A stretch of 64,000 bases of DNA from Aquicella siphonis. Lineage in GTDB: Bacteria; Pseudomonadota; Gammaproteobacteria; DSM-16500. The notes below the pieces were generated by a model that did not search any database, was not told where the DNA came from, and saw only the letters and a list, made by a program, of their open reading frames with translations. Below are positions 9,755 through 18,934 of this stretch, piece after piece. How positions within the stretch are numbered: the stretch's first letter is position 1; the number at the start of each line of letters is the position of its first letter. The position numbers and the translations under genes were made by a program. The stretch is from the NCBI RefSeq assembly GCF_902459485.1, contig NZ_LR699119.1, positions 2,046,001 to 2,110,000 on the forward strand, in the 5' to 3' direction.

Positions 9755-11704
9755 ATGGATATCCAATCTGGAAAAATCACATCGCTCGTAGATGTGGAAC
9801 GCATGGAAACAACGCCCGTTTCGGCGCACCATCTGGCACCGCATACTTATGCGATATTTGAACAAAGCGCCCGTCAATTTGGCAATAAGACCGCCTTGCG
9901 TTTTTTATATACCGGAAAACCGGAAGAAATCCCGGTTAATTATTCCTATCAGGAATTGTTTTCCCGGATCACACAAACAGCAAATGCTTTGCATGATCTG
10001 GGTGTCACCCGAACGGATACTGTTTCACTGTTAATGCCCAATTTACCGCAGCATCATTTTGCCTTGTGGGGAGCGCAGGCAGCAGGCATAGCCAACCCCA
10101 TTAATCCCATGCTGGCAGCAGAACATATCAGACAGATCATGAAGAAAGGACAAACAAAGGTTTTGATCACGCTGTCCGGCCATCAGAATAGCGCGCTATG
10201 GGAAAAAGTCCAAAAAATCGTGCCGGATGTTCACAGTCTGCAGCATATTCTGACAGTCAATCCCGAACAATTTGCCGTGCCCCGCGCACAATTGCAGACA
10301 GCGTTATCCGGGATCAGTCATATTCACAGAGATGACTTCGATGACTTGATATCCCGCTATCCCGGCGCCAGATTGGATTTCGAACAAGCTGTTCGCTCTG
10401 ATATGACTGCCTGTTACTTCCATACCGGAGGCACGACCGGCTCCCCCAAACTGGCCATCCAGTCGCATTTTAACCAGGTTTTCAGCGCCTGGATGGTAGG
10501 TCGGCAATTGCAGTGGGACAGCAGCGATGTCATGCATTGCGGCCTGCCCCTGTTTCACGTCAATGCTCCTCTTATTTCCGGTCTCGCTCCCTTCACAGTG
10601 GGCGGTGAAGTCTTGCTTACCTCGCCCCACGGATTTCGCAGCGAAGCAGTCATCGCAAATTTCTGGAAATGGGTTGAACAATACCGCATCAGCTTTTTCA
10701 TGGCAGTCCCCACTGTTTACCTTGCACTCAATAAGACCTGGTCGCCAGAAATCAACACTTCCTCCCTGAAGTTTGCCGCCTGCGGAGCCGCGCCCATGCC
10801 GACTGCGCTAATCAAAGAGTTTGAATCACGCACCGGCATTTCCATTCTGGAAGGATATGGCTTGACAGAAGGCACTGTTTTCAGCAGCGTCAATCCTCCA
10901 TTCGGGAAGCGCAAGACAGGATCCATAGGAATACGGATTCCCTACCAAAACATGAAAGCGGTGTGCCTGGATGAAAATCAGCGTTACTTGCGTGACTGCG
11001 AACCGGACGAAATCGGTGCACTGGCTGTGAAAGGACCTAATGTTTTTCAAGGCTATCTGGGCGAGGAAAATTCTCATGAATTATGGATTGCCGACGGCTG
11101 GCTCAATACAGGAGACCTGGGCAGACAAGACGAGGAAGGTTACTTCTGGCTGACCGGCCGCAGCAAAGACCTGATTATTCGCGGGGGACATAACATCGAC
11201 CCGCGCGTCATTGAAGAAGCGCTCAACAAGCATCCCGCCGTTGCCATGGCTGCAGCCGTAGGCAAACCGGACGGCAGAATGGGAGAAATTCCAGCCGCCT
11301 ATGTGACACTGCACACAGGCATGACAGCAACCAGTTCTGAGCTGGAAAAATTTGCAGCCCGGCATATCACTGAACATGTGGCGACGCCAAAAGCGATTTA
11401 CATCATCAGTGACATGCCGCTCACAGCCGTCGGCAAGATATACAAACCCGCCCTGCGCCTGGATATTGTCAAACGCGCGGTTGAGGAAAGATTGCTTTCC
11501 CTCGCCAGTACCGGCGCTCATATCACGGTGGACGTCAAACCGCACACTGCATCAGGATTACTGACGACGGTACGTTTGTCAGGCAGCGAAACGGCATCCT
11601 GCCTGATACCAGAAATTGAAAAAATTCTTGCGGCCTTCAAGATGGAATTCATAATACAACCACAACCGCGCCCAGGATACCCGGCTGCGGATCCGCCATC
11701 ATAA
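9755..11704 (+). CDS. Acyl-CoA synthetase (AMP-binding, FadD/ligase-like)
   Basis: A 649-residue ANL-superfamily ligase. Motifs: phosphate-binding HTGGTTGSPKLA, GYGLTEGT, the LNTGDLGRQDEEGYFWLTGRSKD hinge region (A8), and the C-terminal catalytic-lysine segment VGKIYKP. The N-terminal half resembles long-chain fatty-acid and cyclohexanecarboxylate-type ligases; chain length cannot be read from sequence. ATG 9755 follows CAGGAAC with good spacing. About 80 residues beyond the lysine form an extra C-terminal tail. It converges on the sphingomyelinase gene with only 25 bases between the stops. Confidence 0.88.
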   Translation: MDIQSGKITSLVDVERMETTPVSAHHLAPHTYAIFEQSARQFGNKTALRFLYTGKPEEIPVNYSYQELFSRITQTANALHDLGVTRTDTVSLLMPNLPQHHFALWGAQAAGIANPINPMLAAEHIRQIMKKGQTKVLITLSGHQNSALWEKVQKIVPDVHSLQHILTVNPEQFAVPRAQLQTALSGISHIHRDDFDDLISRYPGARLDFEQAVRSDMTACYFHTGGTTGSPKLAIQSHFNQVFSAWMVGRQLQWDSSDVMHCGLPLFHVNAPLISGLAPFTVGGEVLLTSPHGFRSEAVIANFWKWVEQYRISFFMAVPTVYLALNKTWSPEINTSSLKFAACGAAPMPTALIKEFESRTGISILEGYGLTEGTVFSSVNPPFGKRKTGSIGIRIPYQNMKAVCLDENQRYLRDCEPDEIGALAVKGPNVFQGYLGEENSHELWIADGWLNTGDLGRQDEEGYFWLTGRSKDLIIRGGHNIDPRVIEEALNKHPAVAMAAAVGKPDGRMGEIPAAYVTLHTGMTATSSELEKFAARHITEHVATPKAIYIISDMPLTAVGKIYKPALRLDIVKRAVEERLLSLASTGAHITVDVKPHTASGLLTTVRLSGSETASCLIPEIEKILAAFKMEFIIQPQPRPGYPAADPPS

Positions 11705-11729
11705 AAAATCCGGCCCAGCAATGCCGGGC

Positions 11730-13145
11730 TCAAGCGTCATCACGTCTGAAGTCAAAACAGGCCGACAGCGGAAAGTGATCGGACAAGTCAAATTTGGGCC
11801 ACATTTTTTCATTTTCCAGATCACGCAAAATGAAAACCCTGTTAAATGCCTTGCCGGGTTTCGCATGCAAGTTACTATAAAACAAATAATCAATCCGGCT
11901 GCGATCCTTATTAATGGACATGGTATTCACCACGCCGTCAGCCGAGTAAGGATAGCCGGTATTTTCAAGCAAACTGACATTCAGGATTCCCAGCAGATTT
12001 TCCAGCTCCTTATCAAACTGGTTAACATTAAAATCGCCCCCTATCAAAAGCGGCTCATCGTCTGGAATAGGCAGACTATCAATAAAAAGAGCCAATTCCT
12101 GCAGCTGCTTCTGACGAACACTGATATCGTCCGGCCTGTTACCAGCCTGCATATGCGTGCCGACGAGATGGTAAGTTTTATTATTTTTATCAATCCGGGC
12201 ATAGATCGCTCCTTTCGCTGCAAGCGCATTCATCCCCGCACCTGCCTGATATACAATCTGACCCTCATCTTTTATAGGCCATTTGCTGAAAATCATCACA
12301 CCGCCCGTCAGCACCTTGGAACCCTCTTGCCCTACCACCTTGGTATGGTAGGGATAATTCTTTGTCATCGACTGGACCATGGCACTCCTTAAGTCGCGAT
12401 CAAACAATTCTTCCATGATAACTGCATCGTATTGGGATATCCTGGCAGGAATATCTGCCGCGCGAATTTCCGGATGGTTCAGGTCATCAACCGCGCCAGC
12501 ATAAAAAGGCATTAATTGTGTGTTATAGGTTAAGATATTAATGGATTGATTAGAGGAACTGTCCCCGCCCTGATGATCCGGTTTATCAATGACAAGGTGA
12601 AAATTATTGAATATGCGTCCCGCTGGCAGCCAGTTTCTGGCATGAATGCGGTATTCCCCGCCCCATATATTCACCGGAAACTGTTCCAGGCCTTTATCAG
12701 CGAGAATGGATTTAGCCGGCTGTCCTGGCAAGACCAGCCCAGCCTTCACATCCGATCCAAACACGCGCTTTCCTTTTTCGTGAAATTGAATGTCGATCTG
12801 CTCACCTGAACCATTACTCCGGCTCACCTTGACGGAAAATTGATAACTCTTGTCTGTCTTGACTCCGGTATTTCGGCTGAACCAGAGAATCTGCCTGGTT
12901 TCGTAAGGCAACAGCGTGACCGAACTACCCTCCCAATTTTTGCCCGAGGTAAAATCGGCGTCATCAGTATCAAGCGCGGTCTGAAATGACAAATTTTCGC
13001 TGGTATTATTTGTGACAAGAACATAGCTGTACCCAAAAACAGGTGCCGCTGCCGCGTCACGCCCAGCCGTCTTGGGTATGACGCCCGCCACAGAGAAAGA
13101 AGGCAGACAAAAGCCTAACATGAAGAACATGATGAGTTTAAACAT
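11730..13145 (-). CDS. Secreted sphingomyelinase (endonuclease/exonuclease/phosphatase fold)
   Basis: A 471-residue protein: signal peptide (1-20), a beta-rich N-terminal domain of about 180 residues, then a DNase-I-like phosphodiesterase domain (about 200-465). The catalytic domain tracks bacterial neutral sphingomyelinases motif by motif: N in TYNTQ (about 208), E in EELFD (about 245), GGVMIFSKWPI, GTHMQA (H about 331), GGDFNVN (D 371, N 373) and the terminal SDHFP (D 456, H 457). Such enzymes cleave sphingomyelin to ceramide and phosphocholine with Mg2+. ATG 13145 has GGGGAC 5 bases upstream. A secreted neutral ceramidase lies about 6 kb away. A broader phospholipase C activity is the main alternative. 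Confidence 0.85.
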   Translation of the reverse strand: MFKLIMFFMLGFCLPSFSVAGVIPKTAGRDAAAAPVFGYSYVLVTNNTSENLSFQTALDTDDADFTSGKNWEGSSVTLLPYETRQILWFSRNTGVKTDKSYQFSVKVSRSNGSGEQIDIQFHEKGKRVFGSDVKAGLVLPGQPAKSILADKGLEQFPVNIWGGEYRIHARNWLPAGRIFNNFHLVIDKPDHQGGDSSSNQSINILTYNTQLMPFYAGAVDDLNHPEIRAADIPARISQYDAVIMEELFDRDLRSAMVQSMTKNYPYHTKVVGQEGSKVLTGGVMIFSKWPIKDEGQIVYQAGAGMNALAAKGAIYARIDKNNKTYHLVGTHMQAGNRPDDISVRQKQLQELALFIDSLPIPDDEPLLIGGDFNVNQFDKELENLLGILNVSLLENTGYPYSADGVVNTMSINKDRSRIDYLFYSNLHAKPGKAFNRVFILRDLENEKMWPKFDLSDHFPLSACFDFRRDDA

Positions 13146-13196
13146 ATCGTCCCCGTTGCTTCTCACGCCTGTCAAGACGCAAGTTATCCGTCATAA

Positions 13197-13682
13197 TCAA
13201 CCCATGAAATAATAAATATCCAGCGCTGGCGGTTCACTGCCTGCTTGAGACAGCATGGCGTGCACCTGCCCGCGATGATGCGTATGATGATTGAACAAGT
13301 GCCCCAGCAGCCAGCGCAAACCCATAGCGCTTTCCTTGCCGGCGAGGGTTTTGAATTTCAGCAAGCCATTTAGTGCTGATTCGGTCATCCCGTCAATCAA
13401 TTCAATAATTCTTTCATCTTCTGCTTGTCGCGCACTCCACAATGATTTGAAATCCGCATATAACATCTGATCCAGCGACGTAATGCCTGATTCGCGAAAT
13501 TTCAGCCGCCCCAGCCATAATCTGTCGCAAACCAGCAAATGATTCAGCGTTCCGTGAATAGAATGAAAAAACGCCTTGCGATCCAGCAGATATTCGTTTT
13601 CCGGCAATTTGCCGCAAGCATCATACAAGCGGATATTTGCCCAGCGGTTATATCGCGCGAGAGTTTGAAAATACTCTTTCAT
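13197..13682 (-). CDS. DinB-family protein
   Basis: A 161-residue four-helix-bundle protein of the DinB/YfiT superfamily. The three metal-ligand histidines are placed as expected: one in the first-helix pair segment LNHLLVCDRLW, and others in LFNHHTHHRGQVHAML. Members are metal-dependent thiol transferases or proteins of unknown role. ATG 13682 has AAGAGG upstream. It ends 51 bases before the sphingomyelinase start on the same strand, so the two may be co-transcribed, but no functional link is evident. Confidence 0.88.
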   Translation of the reverse strand: MKEYFQTLARYNRWANIRLYDACGKLPENEYLLDRKAFFHSIHGTLNHLLVCDRLWLGRLKFRESGITSLDQMLYADFKSLWSARQAEDERIIELIDGMTESALNGLLKFKTLAGKESAMGLRWLLGHLFNHHTHHRGQVHAMLSQAGSEPPALDIYYFMG

Positions 13683-13958
13683 ACCAGCCTCTTGTTACCT
13701 GGTTATCCATGGTTTCAAATCAGCGCATCATCGCACGCACGACACTCGTCCCGCAACATGCAAATAATAGCCAGGCTTGACAAATACCTTCAACCTGACA
13801 ACATATCCTGCTCATTCTCACCTGTCACTGTTTACATGATCTCATCACTGCAAACAGTCACAAGCAGGATTGAACTTTGCAGTCTTCATGTCCGGGGCAG
13901 CCACGCACAACAGCCCTGGCAATTATCCTTAACCATAACCATTCCGGAGAAAACCCTT

Positions 13959-15263
13959 ATGAGTGTCGCAAATAAAATTGATTACGTCCTGATCGGCTAC
14001 GGCATAGTAGGCGCAGGCGTGCTTCACTACCTGAACGGCAACATCGTGGTGATAGACAAAACACGAAAAGACATACCTCTCTCCCCCCGTCGCAACATCC
14101 TCTTCATAGAACAAGCTATTTCAGACTCCAATTATCGGGATTTGCTTGCCGCTCATTCACATCCAGGCACGATAGTCATAGAGACGGCTGTAGAAACAGA
14201 CACGCGGGCATTATCATCCTGGTGCCATCGGAACGGACGCCACTTTATCAACACGGTAGGCGATGCCTGGCTGCCTGAAACATTACGGCTAACCAATCAT
14301 TATCAGAATATTGATGGCATCATGAATGTCTACATTGACCGCCTGATTCCTGCGCTCACGGACAACGGGCCGACTTGTCTGCTTACGCACGGCGCCAATC
14401 CAGGCATGGTGAATCACTATTTAAATGCGGCAATACAGGAGCTGGCCGCGGCCAGACAACAGAGTTTTGCCCAAATCGTCGACCAGATCCAGGAAATCCA
14501 TATCCTGGAAAAAGACACGCTCATGTTCAAAAAGAATTTTGTTCCGGAAAGCCACATTTTTTACAACACCTGGAACATCTTGGAATTTTTCCTGGAATCC
14601 ATTGCCCATACCGATTACCCCGACCATAACGGCATTAAAGCGTATCAAAACGCCAAATCCAGGCTGGTGGTACTGGATCATACCGCCATTCATGGAAGAA
14701 TTGTTTCACATGAAGAAACCTTCTCCATGCGCCATTACCTTGCCAGCCAGTATAACAAGACTTGCAAAATCCAGTTTCTTTACGAATGTTCGCCCATTGG
14801 CGAACTGTCCCGCACCAAATGGAAATTCGGTGAATCGTATCAGGCAAAATGCGCAACCGATGAACTCGATCATGAACATGGATTTGATCTGGTTGGCACC
14901 CTGGTCGTGCTCCGTGACCAATCCAACTGGTTTTGTGGATACAGCATGGAACAATCGGAAGCTTTGCACGCATACCCGCATACCAATGCGACCGCCTGGT
15001 ATGTTTCGGCATCCGTGCTGGCAGCCATAGACTGGTTAAAAGATAATCCAGGACGCGGCCTTGTTTTTCCTGAAATGACAGGCGCAGATGACAGCCTCAG
15101 GATCATAGAGCATTTTAGAAAACACTGCAGCGGCATGAATTATTTCTCCACGCCCGTGCGGAATCTTTTCATATCGGATGAATACGATAGCTATGAATGT
15201 GTGAATCTGAAGAAACAAGCCATGACCAGAGGAAAATCCACGCCGGAAACAGTAACCTCTTAA
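13959..15263 (+). CDS. Homospermidine synthase-like protein
   Basis: A 434-residue protein of the saccharopine dehydrogenase-like fold. It begins with a Rossmann stretch (YVLIGYGIVGAGVLHYL) and has the family hallmark GANPGMVNHYLNAAIQELA, aligning with bacterial homospermidine synthases (about 470 residues), which make homospermidine from putrescine with NAD+. ATG 13959 is preceded by GGAG with 10-base spacing; the frame is open another 420 bases upstream, but that part lies antisense to dinB and lacks homology. It ends at a strong hairpin. The family assignment is firm; the exact polyamine product is inferred. Confidence 0.82.
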   Translation: MSVANKIDYVLIGYGIVGAGVLHYLNGNIVVIDKTRKDIPLSPRRNILFIEQAISDSNYRDLLAAHSHPGTIVIETAVETDTRALSSWCHRNGRHFINTVGDAWLPETLRLTNHYQNIDGIMNVYIDRLIPALTDNGPTCLLTHGANPGMVNHYLNAAIQELAAARQQSFAQIVDQIQEIHILEKDTLMFKKNFVPESHIFYNTWNILEFFLESIAHTDYPDHNGIKAYQNAKSRLVVLDHTAIHGRIVSHEETFSMRHYLASQYNKTCKIQFLYECSPIGELSRTKWKFGESYQAKCATDELDHEHGFDLVGTLVVLRDQSNWFCGYSMEQSEALHAYPHTNATAWYVSASVLAAIDWLKDNPGRGLVFPEMTGADDSLRIIEHFRKHCSGMNYFSTPVRNLFISDEYDSYECVNLKKQAMTRGKSTPETVTS

Positions 15264-15268
15264 TAATC

Positions 15269-15320
15269 AGCCGTATCCATGCTTGCGGATCAATTTATTT
15301 ATCCGCAAGCCGATATGGCT
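15269..15320. terminator. Bidirectional terminator-like hairpin
   Basis: Perfect 10-bp inverted repeat GCTTGCGGAT (15281-15290) and ATCCGCAAGC (15301-15310) around a 10-base A/T-rich loop. Outer bases AGCC (15269-15272) and GGCT (15317-15320) can pair as well. It lies between the converging homospermidine synthase and membrane-protein genes. There is no long T run, so termination strength is uncertain. Confidence 0.55.
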
Positions 15321-16143
15321 AATCCGCTGGTTTGGGCCTGCTAACCAGATAAGATACCCGCATAAACAATCCCGCGTTCTCCTCGCCTTTTGCAATAATT
15401 TCTTCAAAAAACGCGATGATGATTTTTGCTGAAGTTTCCTTATCCAGCTTGGTATCAGCAGGATTCTGCAAGGTTTCCACCACTGTTTTCGCGCCATATT
15501 TTTTAGATAAGTCATCCACCACTTTGCGAAAAGTCACCATGGCTTGCTTTTGCTCATCGTCACTTGGCATTTTTTGTGGGCTTTCCACTCCGGATTTAAT
15601 GACCGGCTCCACAGCATTAAACGACTCCATGATATATTCATCGCGATCGAGCTTGTCGAAATTGATGTCAGAACGGATAAATTTATCAGGAAATTCGTGA
15701 TACAAGACATATACTGGATCAATCTTTATCAGCTTTTTGTCATACTCCACATTCTGTTTGAGATAATCATACAAGCTCTTGTGACTGGCAACAGGGCCAT
15801 ATTTTAGCAGCAAAGTATTTAATAATTCGGATTGATAATAGATTTCATTGTTTAGGTTTTTGTTCTTTTTGACGTTATCCCGTATCTGGCTCATATAGGC
15901 GCCAAAATCCACAGGAGACTGTGTTTCCAGATAAGACACGAACGGGTATTGGGTTCGTATATATCTTTCATGCTGCCACGCCATAAAATGAGGCTTGAGA
16001 AAAACAGCTGACAACAGGATAACCGCTGCCACTGCCGCGACGGTAATCAGGAAAGATGCGAATCGATTGATTGAGCTGATACGCAAGAAAGGGTATACGA
16101 TGACAATAGTCCAGATGCTCAGTACCAGATAGACCCATATCAT
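15319..16143 (-). CDS. Inner-membrane protein of unknown function
   Basis: A 274-residue protein I do not recognise. Two hydrophobic segments at the N-terminus (about 2-20 and 29-50) are followed by a roughly 220-residue soluble, helix-rich and highly charged domain. By the positive-inside rule either orientation is plausible. The C-terminal domain has no cysteine pairs or obvious catalytic motif. The start ATG 16143 has GGAG 8 bases upstream. Its promoter does not show the PmrA-like repeat seen at the effector candidates. Confidence 0.75.
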   Translation of the reverse strand: MIWVYLVLSIWTIVIVYPFLRISSINRFASFLITVAAVAAVILLSAVFLKPHFMAWQHERYIRTQYPFVSYLETQSPVDFGAYMSQIRDNVKKNKNLNNEIYYQSELLNTLLLKYGPVASHKSLYDYLKQNVEYDKKLIKIDPVYVLYHEFPDKFIRSDINFDKLDRDEYIMESFNAVEPVIKSGVESPQKMPSDDEQKQAMVTFRKVVDDLSKKYGAKTVVETLQNPADTKLDKETSAKIIIAFFEEIIAKGEENAGLFMRVSYLVSRPKPAD

Positions 16144-16431
16144 AAACTGTCTCCGGTAAAATCTGTATGCCTCCTATTATTTTAGCCTAGAGACGGCGCC
16201 AGCGGGTAAAAAAGCATTGGCCGCTGTTAGTATTTGATTTTTCAAAAAATATGCCGGTACATGTGCGAATTTCGAAACCAGAGGGAATTTCATCGGCAAA
16301 TTCCTCCCTGTATCAAAAAAGCGTGAATTGGTCTTATTGCCGGTCACGCCCTGTTAAACACAGGGAGACTTGCTTATGAATCACACTGATGTAACATGAC
16401 TGAACCGGGTTAATACCAGTGAATCCATTGC

Positions 16432-16995
16432 ATGAAATTTCGTCATATTATCGGGCTGCTGATTCTGATCACATCCGCCGCCGCTGCAACACCCGTCATA
16501 CAGATCAGTGAATCCGCTTATGCTATACATGGCAGGCTTGCCTCCGAATTGCGCGCGCAGATGAACGCTTTTGGCCCGATGGAATCTGGCAGGCATTTCG
16601 ACGCCTATACTCATTGGAATGTGAAATGGCATTTCAGGTATCAGGAAGAAAACCGGATTTGCCGCATTACTCAAGTCACAGTCAGCGCAGACATCCAGTC
16701 TGCTTTCCCTCAGTGGGCTGATTACAGTCTCGCGGATAAAGTCCTGCAAAATCAATGGAACCAATACACTCAGCGGCTGAGAATGCATGAAAAAAATCAT
16801 TCCGCCAATGGAGCAGACGCTGCGGTTGAAGTGGAAAACAAACTGATCAGCTTGCCGCCGCTCAGAGACTGTCAACAGCTGGAAACTCTCGCGAACAACC
16901 AGGCACAACAAATCCTGTCAAAATATAACGCCCGTGACCGGCAATACGACATTGTAACCATGCACGGACAAACTGAAGGCGTCATTTTTCCCTAG
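16432..16995 (+). CDS. DUF922 predicted secreted Zn-dependent protease
   Basis: A 187-residue protein with a signal peptide (about 1-19, ending SAAAA), then the DUF922 domain. The zinc-binding signature is the HEKNHSANG segment (H-E-x-x-H) near residues 123-131. Members are annotated as predicted periplasmic or secreted peptidases, with little experimental work. ATG 16432 lacks a good Shine-Dalgarno. A 7-codon reading frame with GGGAG upstream (16376-16399) lies just before it. Confidence 0.8.
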   Translation: MKFRHIIGLLILITSAAAATPVIQISESAYAIHGRLASELRAQMNAFGPMESGRHFDAYTHWNVKWHFRYQEENRICRITQVTVSADIQSAFPQWADYSLADKVLQNQWNQYTQRLRMHEKNHSANGADAAVEVENKLISLPPLRDCQQLETLANNQAQQILSKYNARDRQYDIVTMHGQTEGVIFP

Positions 16996-17035
16996 CTTCC
17001 CTAGCACGCCATTCCCGCTCCTGTTAACGTCAGTG

Positions 17036-17743
17036 TTATTTGGGATGCACTGAAGACTCAGGCTTCTTGTCTTCTTCTTCCACCATATCTTGTATGGCTT
17101 TCTCCGCGGCTTCAGCATCAGCCTCCCGATGAAACATGGAATGAAATGCCAGCCCCAGCCCTTCCCTTCTCGCCGATGCAGCCTCATCCGCGGCTGCATG
17201 CTCAGATTCCGGTAGTGTAGGCGGCACATATCCACTGCGATCATAAAGCGTCATTCCCGCGAAAAGATCAGGAAGATCCAGATCTTCCCAGGCAAGCGTC
17301 GCGACATAACTCACGGGTTTTCGCATATCAACATTTTCTATGATGGTATTGGCAAGCCCTGTGAAACTCACTTCCTGTCCTTTCTCGGCTTGAGTTTTGC
17401 GAAATTGCTCCAACTCGGTTTGCGCAAGCAAGACCATTTCATCTCGCTGTTTTTTTGTTTGCTCGGCTGTGACAGTCAGCAGATCGGCGGATGAAAACTC
17501 CAGCGCACGAAATTTGTCTATCAGTGAAGCAATAAATCCTGCCTCATCCGCGCTAAACGCCAGCACCGCATCTGTATTAGATAACTTGATTGCACCCACT
17601 GTTCCGCGCGCGCTTAAATAATCTTCAATTTGCGCTTTCAAATCAGGATTTTCATCCAGTAATGCTGAAAAACAAATACCGCGTATGATCATTTTACCGG
17701 AGTCATTTGGACCAATTTCATCATGTGGATGTATTTTAGGCAT
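17036..17743 (-). CDS. Hypothetical protein with acidic C-terminus
   Basis: A 235-residue soluble protein that I do not recognise. There is no signal peptide or membrane segment. A predicted helical, Gln/Glu-rich stretch (about 95-120) and a strongly acidic C-terminal end (around EAAEKAIQDMVEEEDKK) are the visible features; the latter resembles the E-block found near the C-terminus of some Dot/Icm substrates, but this is weak evidence. ATG 17743 has AAGGAG 8 bases upstream. A TTG at 17818 in frame, right after GGAGGAGGG, would add 25 residues and is a real alternative. A TATAAT (17859-17854, minus strand) lies upstream, without the PmrA-like repeat. Confidence 0.65.
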   Translation of the reverse strand: MPKIHPHDEIGPNDSGKMIIRGICFSALLDENPDLKAQIEDYLSARGTVGAIKLSNTDAVLAFSADEAGFIASLIDKFRALEFSSADLLTVTAEQTKKQRDEMVLLAQTELEQFRKTQAEKGQEVSFTGLANTIIENVDMRKPVSYVATLAWEDLDLPDLFAGMTLYDRSGYVPPTLPESEHAAADEAASARREGLGLAFHSMFHREADAEAAEKAIQDMVEEEDKKPESSVHPK

Positions 17744-18272
17744 GACCCAGTCTCCTTTTGATTGACCCGTTCGCATAACGCAACCTGTTGACCGGGAGCG
17801 CTGACTGAACTGTGCCAATCAGCCCTCCTCCGCCTCCTTTCCTGCTCATTGACATTATAAAGTGGATAAGCGCATAAAATATTATTTAGATGATTCATGA
17901 CCCTGCCCCGCTGAAGCGGAACAAATGATTAAACATACAAGATTGCTGAATATGACCGCAGCAAGGGAACGGGTAAGATTCTGCTACCGTGAACAGGCGC
18001 CATTTAACGATTGTGCAAAATTAATCCATATTTTAAAATTTGCAAATTAATTGGCGTTCAGGCCGCGGGACAGCAGTTCATCGCAAAGGAGAGAAAACAA
18101 AAAAACATGCTCGAGCACAAGAAACACCCAAAATCAGTAAATTATTCCATTACCGTTATGGAAAATCGTTATACTGAATGAAGCCGAGTAAAAATCCAGT
18201 GCGGTCTGTAACAGTAAGGCTGAAACGCTGCCAGTCCTGATTATAGCGCACTAAAATGATTTATTTGAAAGT
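17744..18272. other. Gene-poor interval between divergent genes
   Basis: About 530 bases between the hypothetical gene and msrA. It holds the probable minus-strand promoter and two strong purine-rich ribosome-binding-like stretches near 17820-17845, and an A/T-rich tract at 18015-18055. A tiny open frame of 24 codons (18107-18181, plus strand, starts MLEHKKH) has AAGGAG upstream, but at about 15 bases, which is too far to trust. No RNA gene was recognised. Confidence 0.4.
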
Positions 18273-18911
18273 ATGATCACTTTCACCATGGACGATAATG
18301 TTATGGACACCATCAAAACCCTGACTGCTTTTTTGCTATCAGCATTTATCTTCCTGTTCCCCACTGATATTTTTAGTGCACAGAAACCAAAAACGGAAAC
18401 AGCCGTTTTTGCCGGCGGATGTTTCTGGACCATGCAGTTCGATTTTGACCAAGTCCCCGGTGTTGTCAATACCACCGTCGGCTATAGCGGCGGCACCACG
18501 CCTCATCCAACTTACGAACAGGTTGAAAGCGGCGACAGCGGGCATTATGAATCCATTGAAGTGGTTTACAATCCTGCAAAAGTGACTTATCAGCAATTGC
18601 TGGAGATATACTGGCACAATATTGATCCCACCAATGCGAATGGACAATTCTGTGACAGTGGAAACCAATACCGGCCTGTTATTTTTTATTCCAGCCCTGA
18701 ACAGAAAAAATTAGCTTCTGAAAGCAAGCAACAATTGATAAAATCAGGACGGTTTACTAAAGTTGTCACGCAAATATTGCCCATGAAGGCTTTTTATCCG
18801 GCCGAAGCGTATCATCAAAAATTTTATCGCAATCATGCCTCGCGATATGATTTGTACCGAAAAGGGTGCGGAAGAGACTATCAACTGCAAAAACTGTGGG
18901 GCACGCAATAA
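18273..18911 (+). CDS. msrA: Peptide methionine-S-sulfoxide reductase with N-terminal export signal
   Basis: A 212-residue protein. The catalytic motif GGCFW (Cys50) and downstream VGYSGG, YEQVESGDSGHYESIEVVY and NPAEAYHQ-like (PAEAYHQKFY) elements are diagnostic of MsrA, which reduces the S-diastereomer of methionine sulfoxide. A hydrophobic segment (about 15-36) suggests a signal peptide, so the enzyme probably works in the periplasm. Starts at 18273, 18288 and 18303 are all in frame; 18303 (MDTIKTL) gives the neatest signal peptide. None has a strong Shine-Dalgarno. A small lipoprotein gene follows 23 bases later. Confidence 0.93.
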   Translation: MITFTMDDNVMDTIKTLTAFLLSAFIFLFPTDIFSAQKPKTETAVFAGGCFWTMQFDFDQVPGVVNTTVGYSGGTTPHPTYEQVESGDSGHYESIEVVYNPAKVTYQQLLEIYWHNIDPTNANGQFCDSGNQYRPVIFYSSPEQKKLASESKQQLIKSGRFTKVVTQILPMKAFYPAEAYHQKFYRNHASRYDLYRKGCGRDYQLQKLWGTQ

Positions 18912-18934
18912 TAATATTCAGAAGGAAGTTTAAC

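Noticed and set aside
11721-12392. 223-codon plus-strand open frame opposite the sphingomyelinase gene
   Set aside because: Antisense shadow; the minus-strand protein has all family motifs.
13539-13958. In-frame extension upstream of homospermidine synthase
   Set aside because: It is antisense to dinB and crosses the intergenic region, has no homology, and a well-placed ATG with GGAG exists at 13959.
18107-18181. 24-codon small gene upstream of msrA
   Set aside because: AAGGAG is about 15 bases away from the ATG, too far, and no conserved feature is visible.
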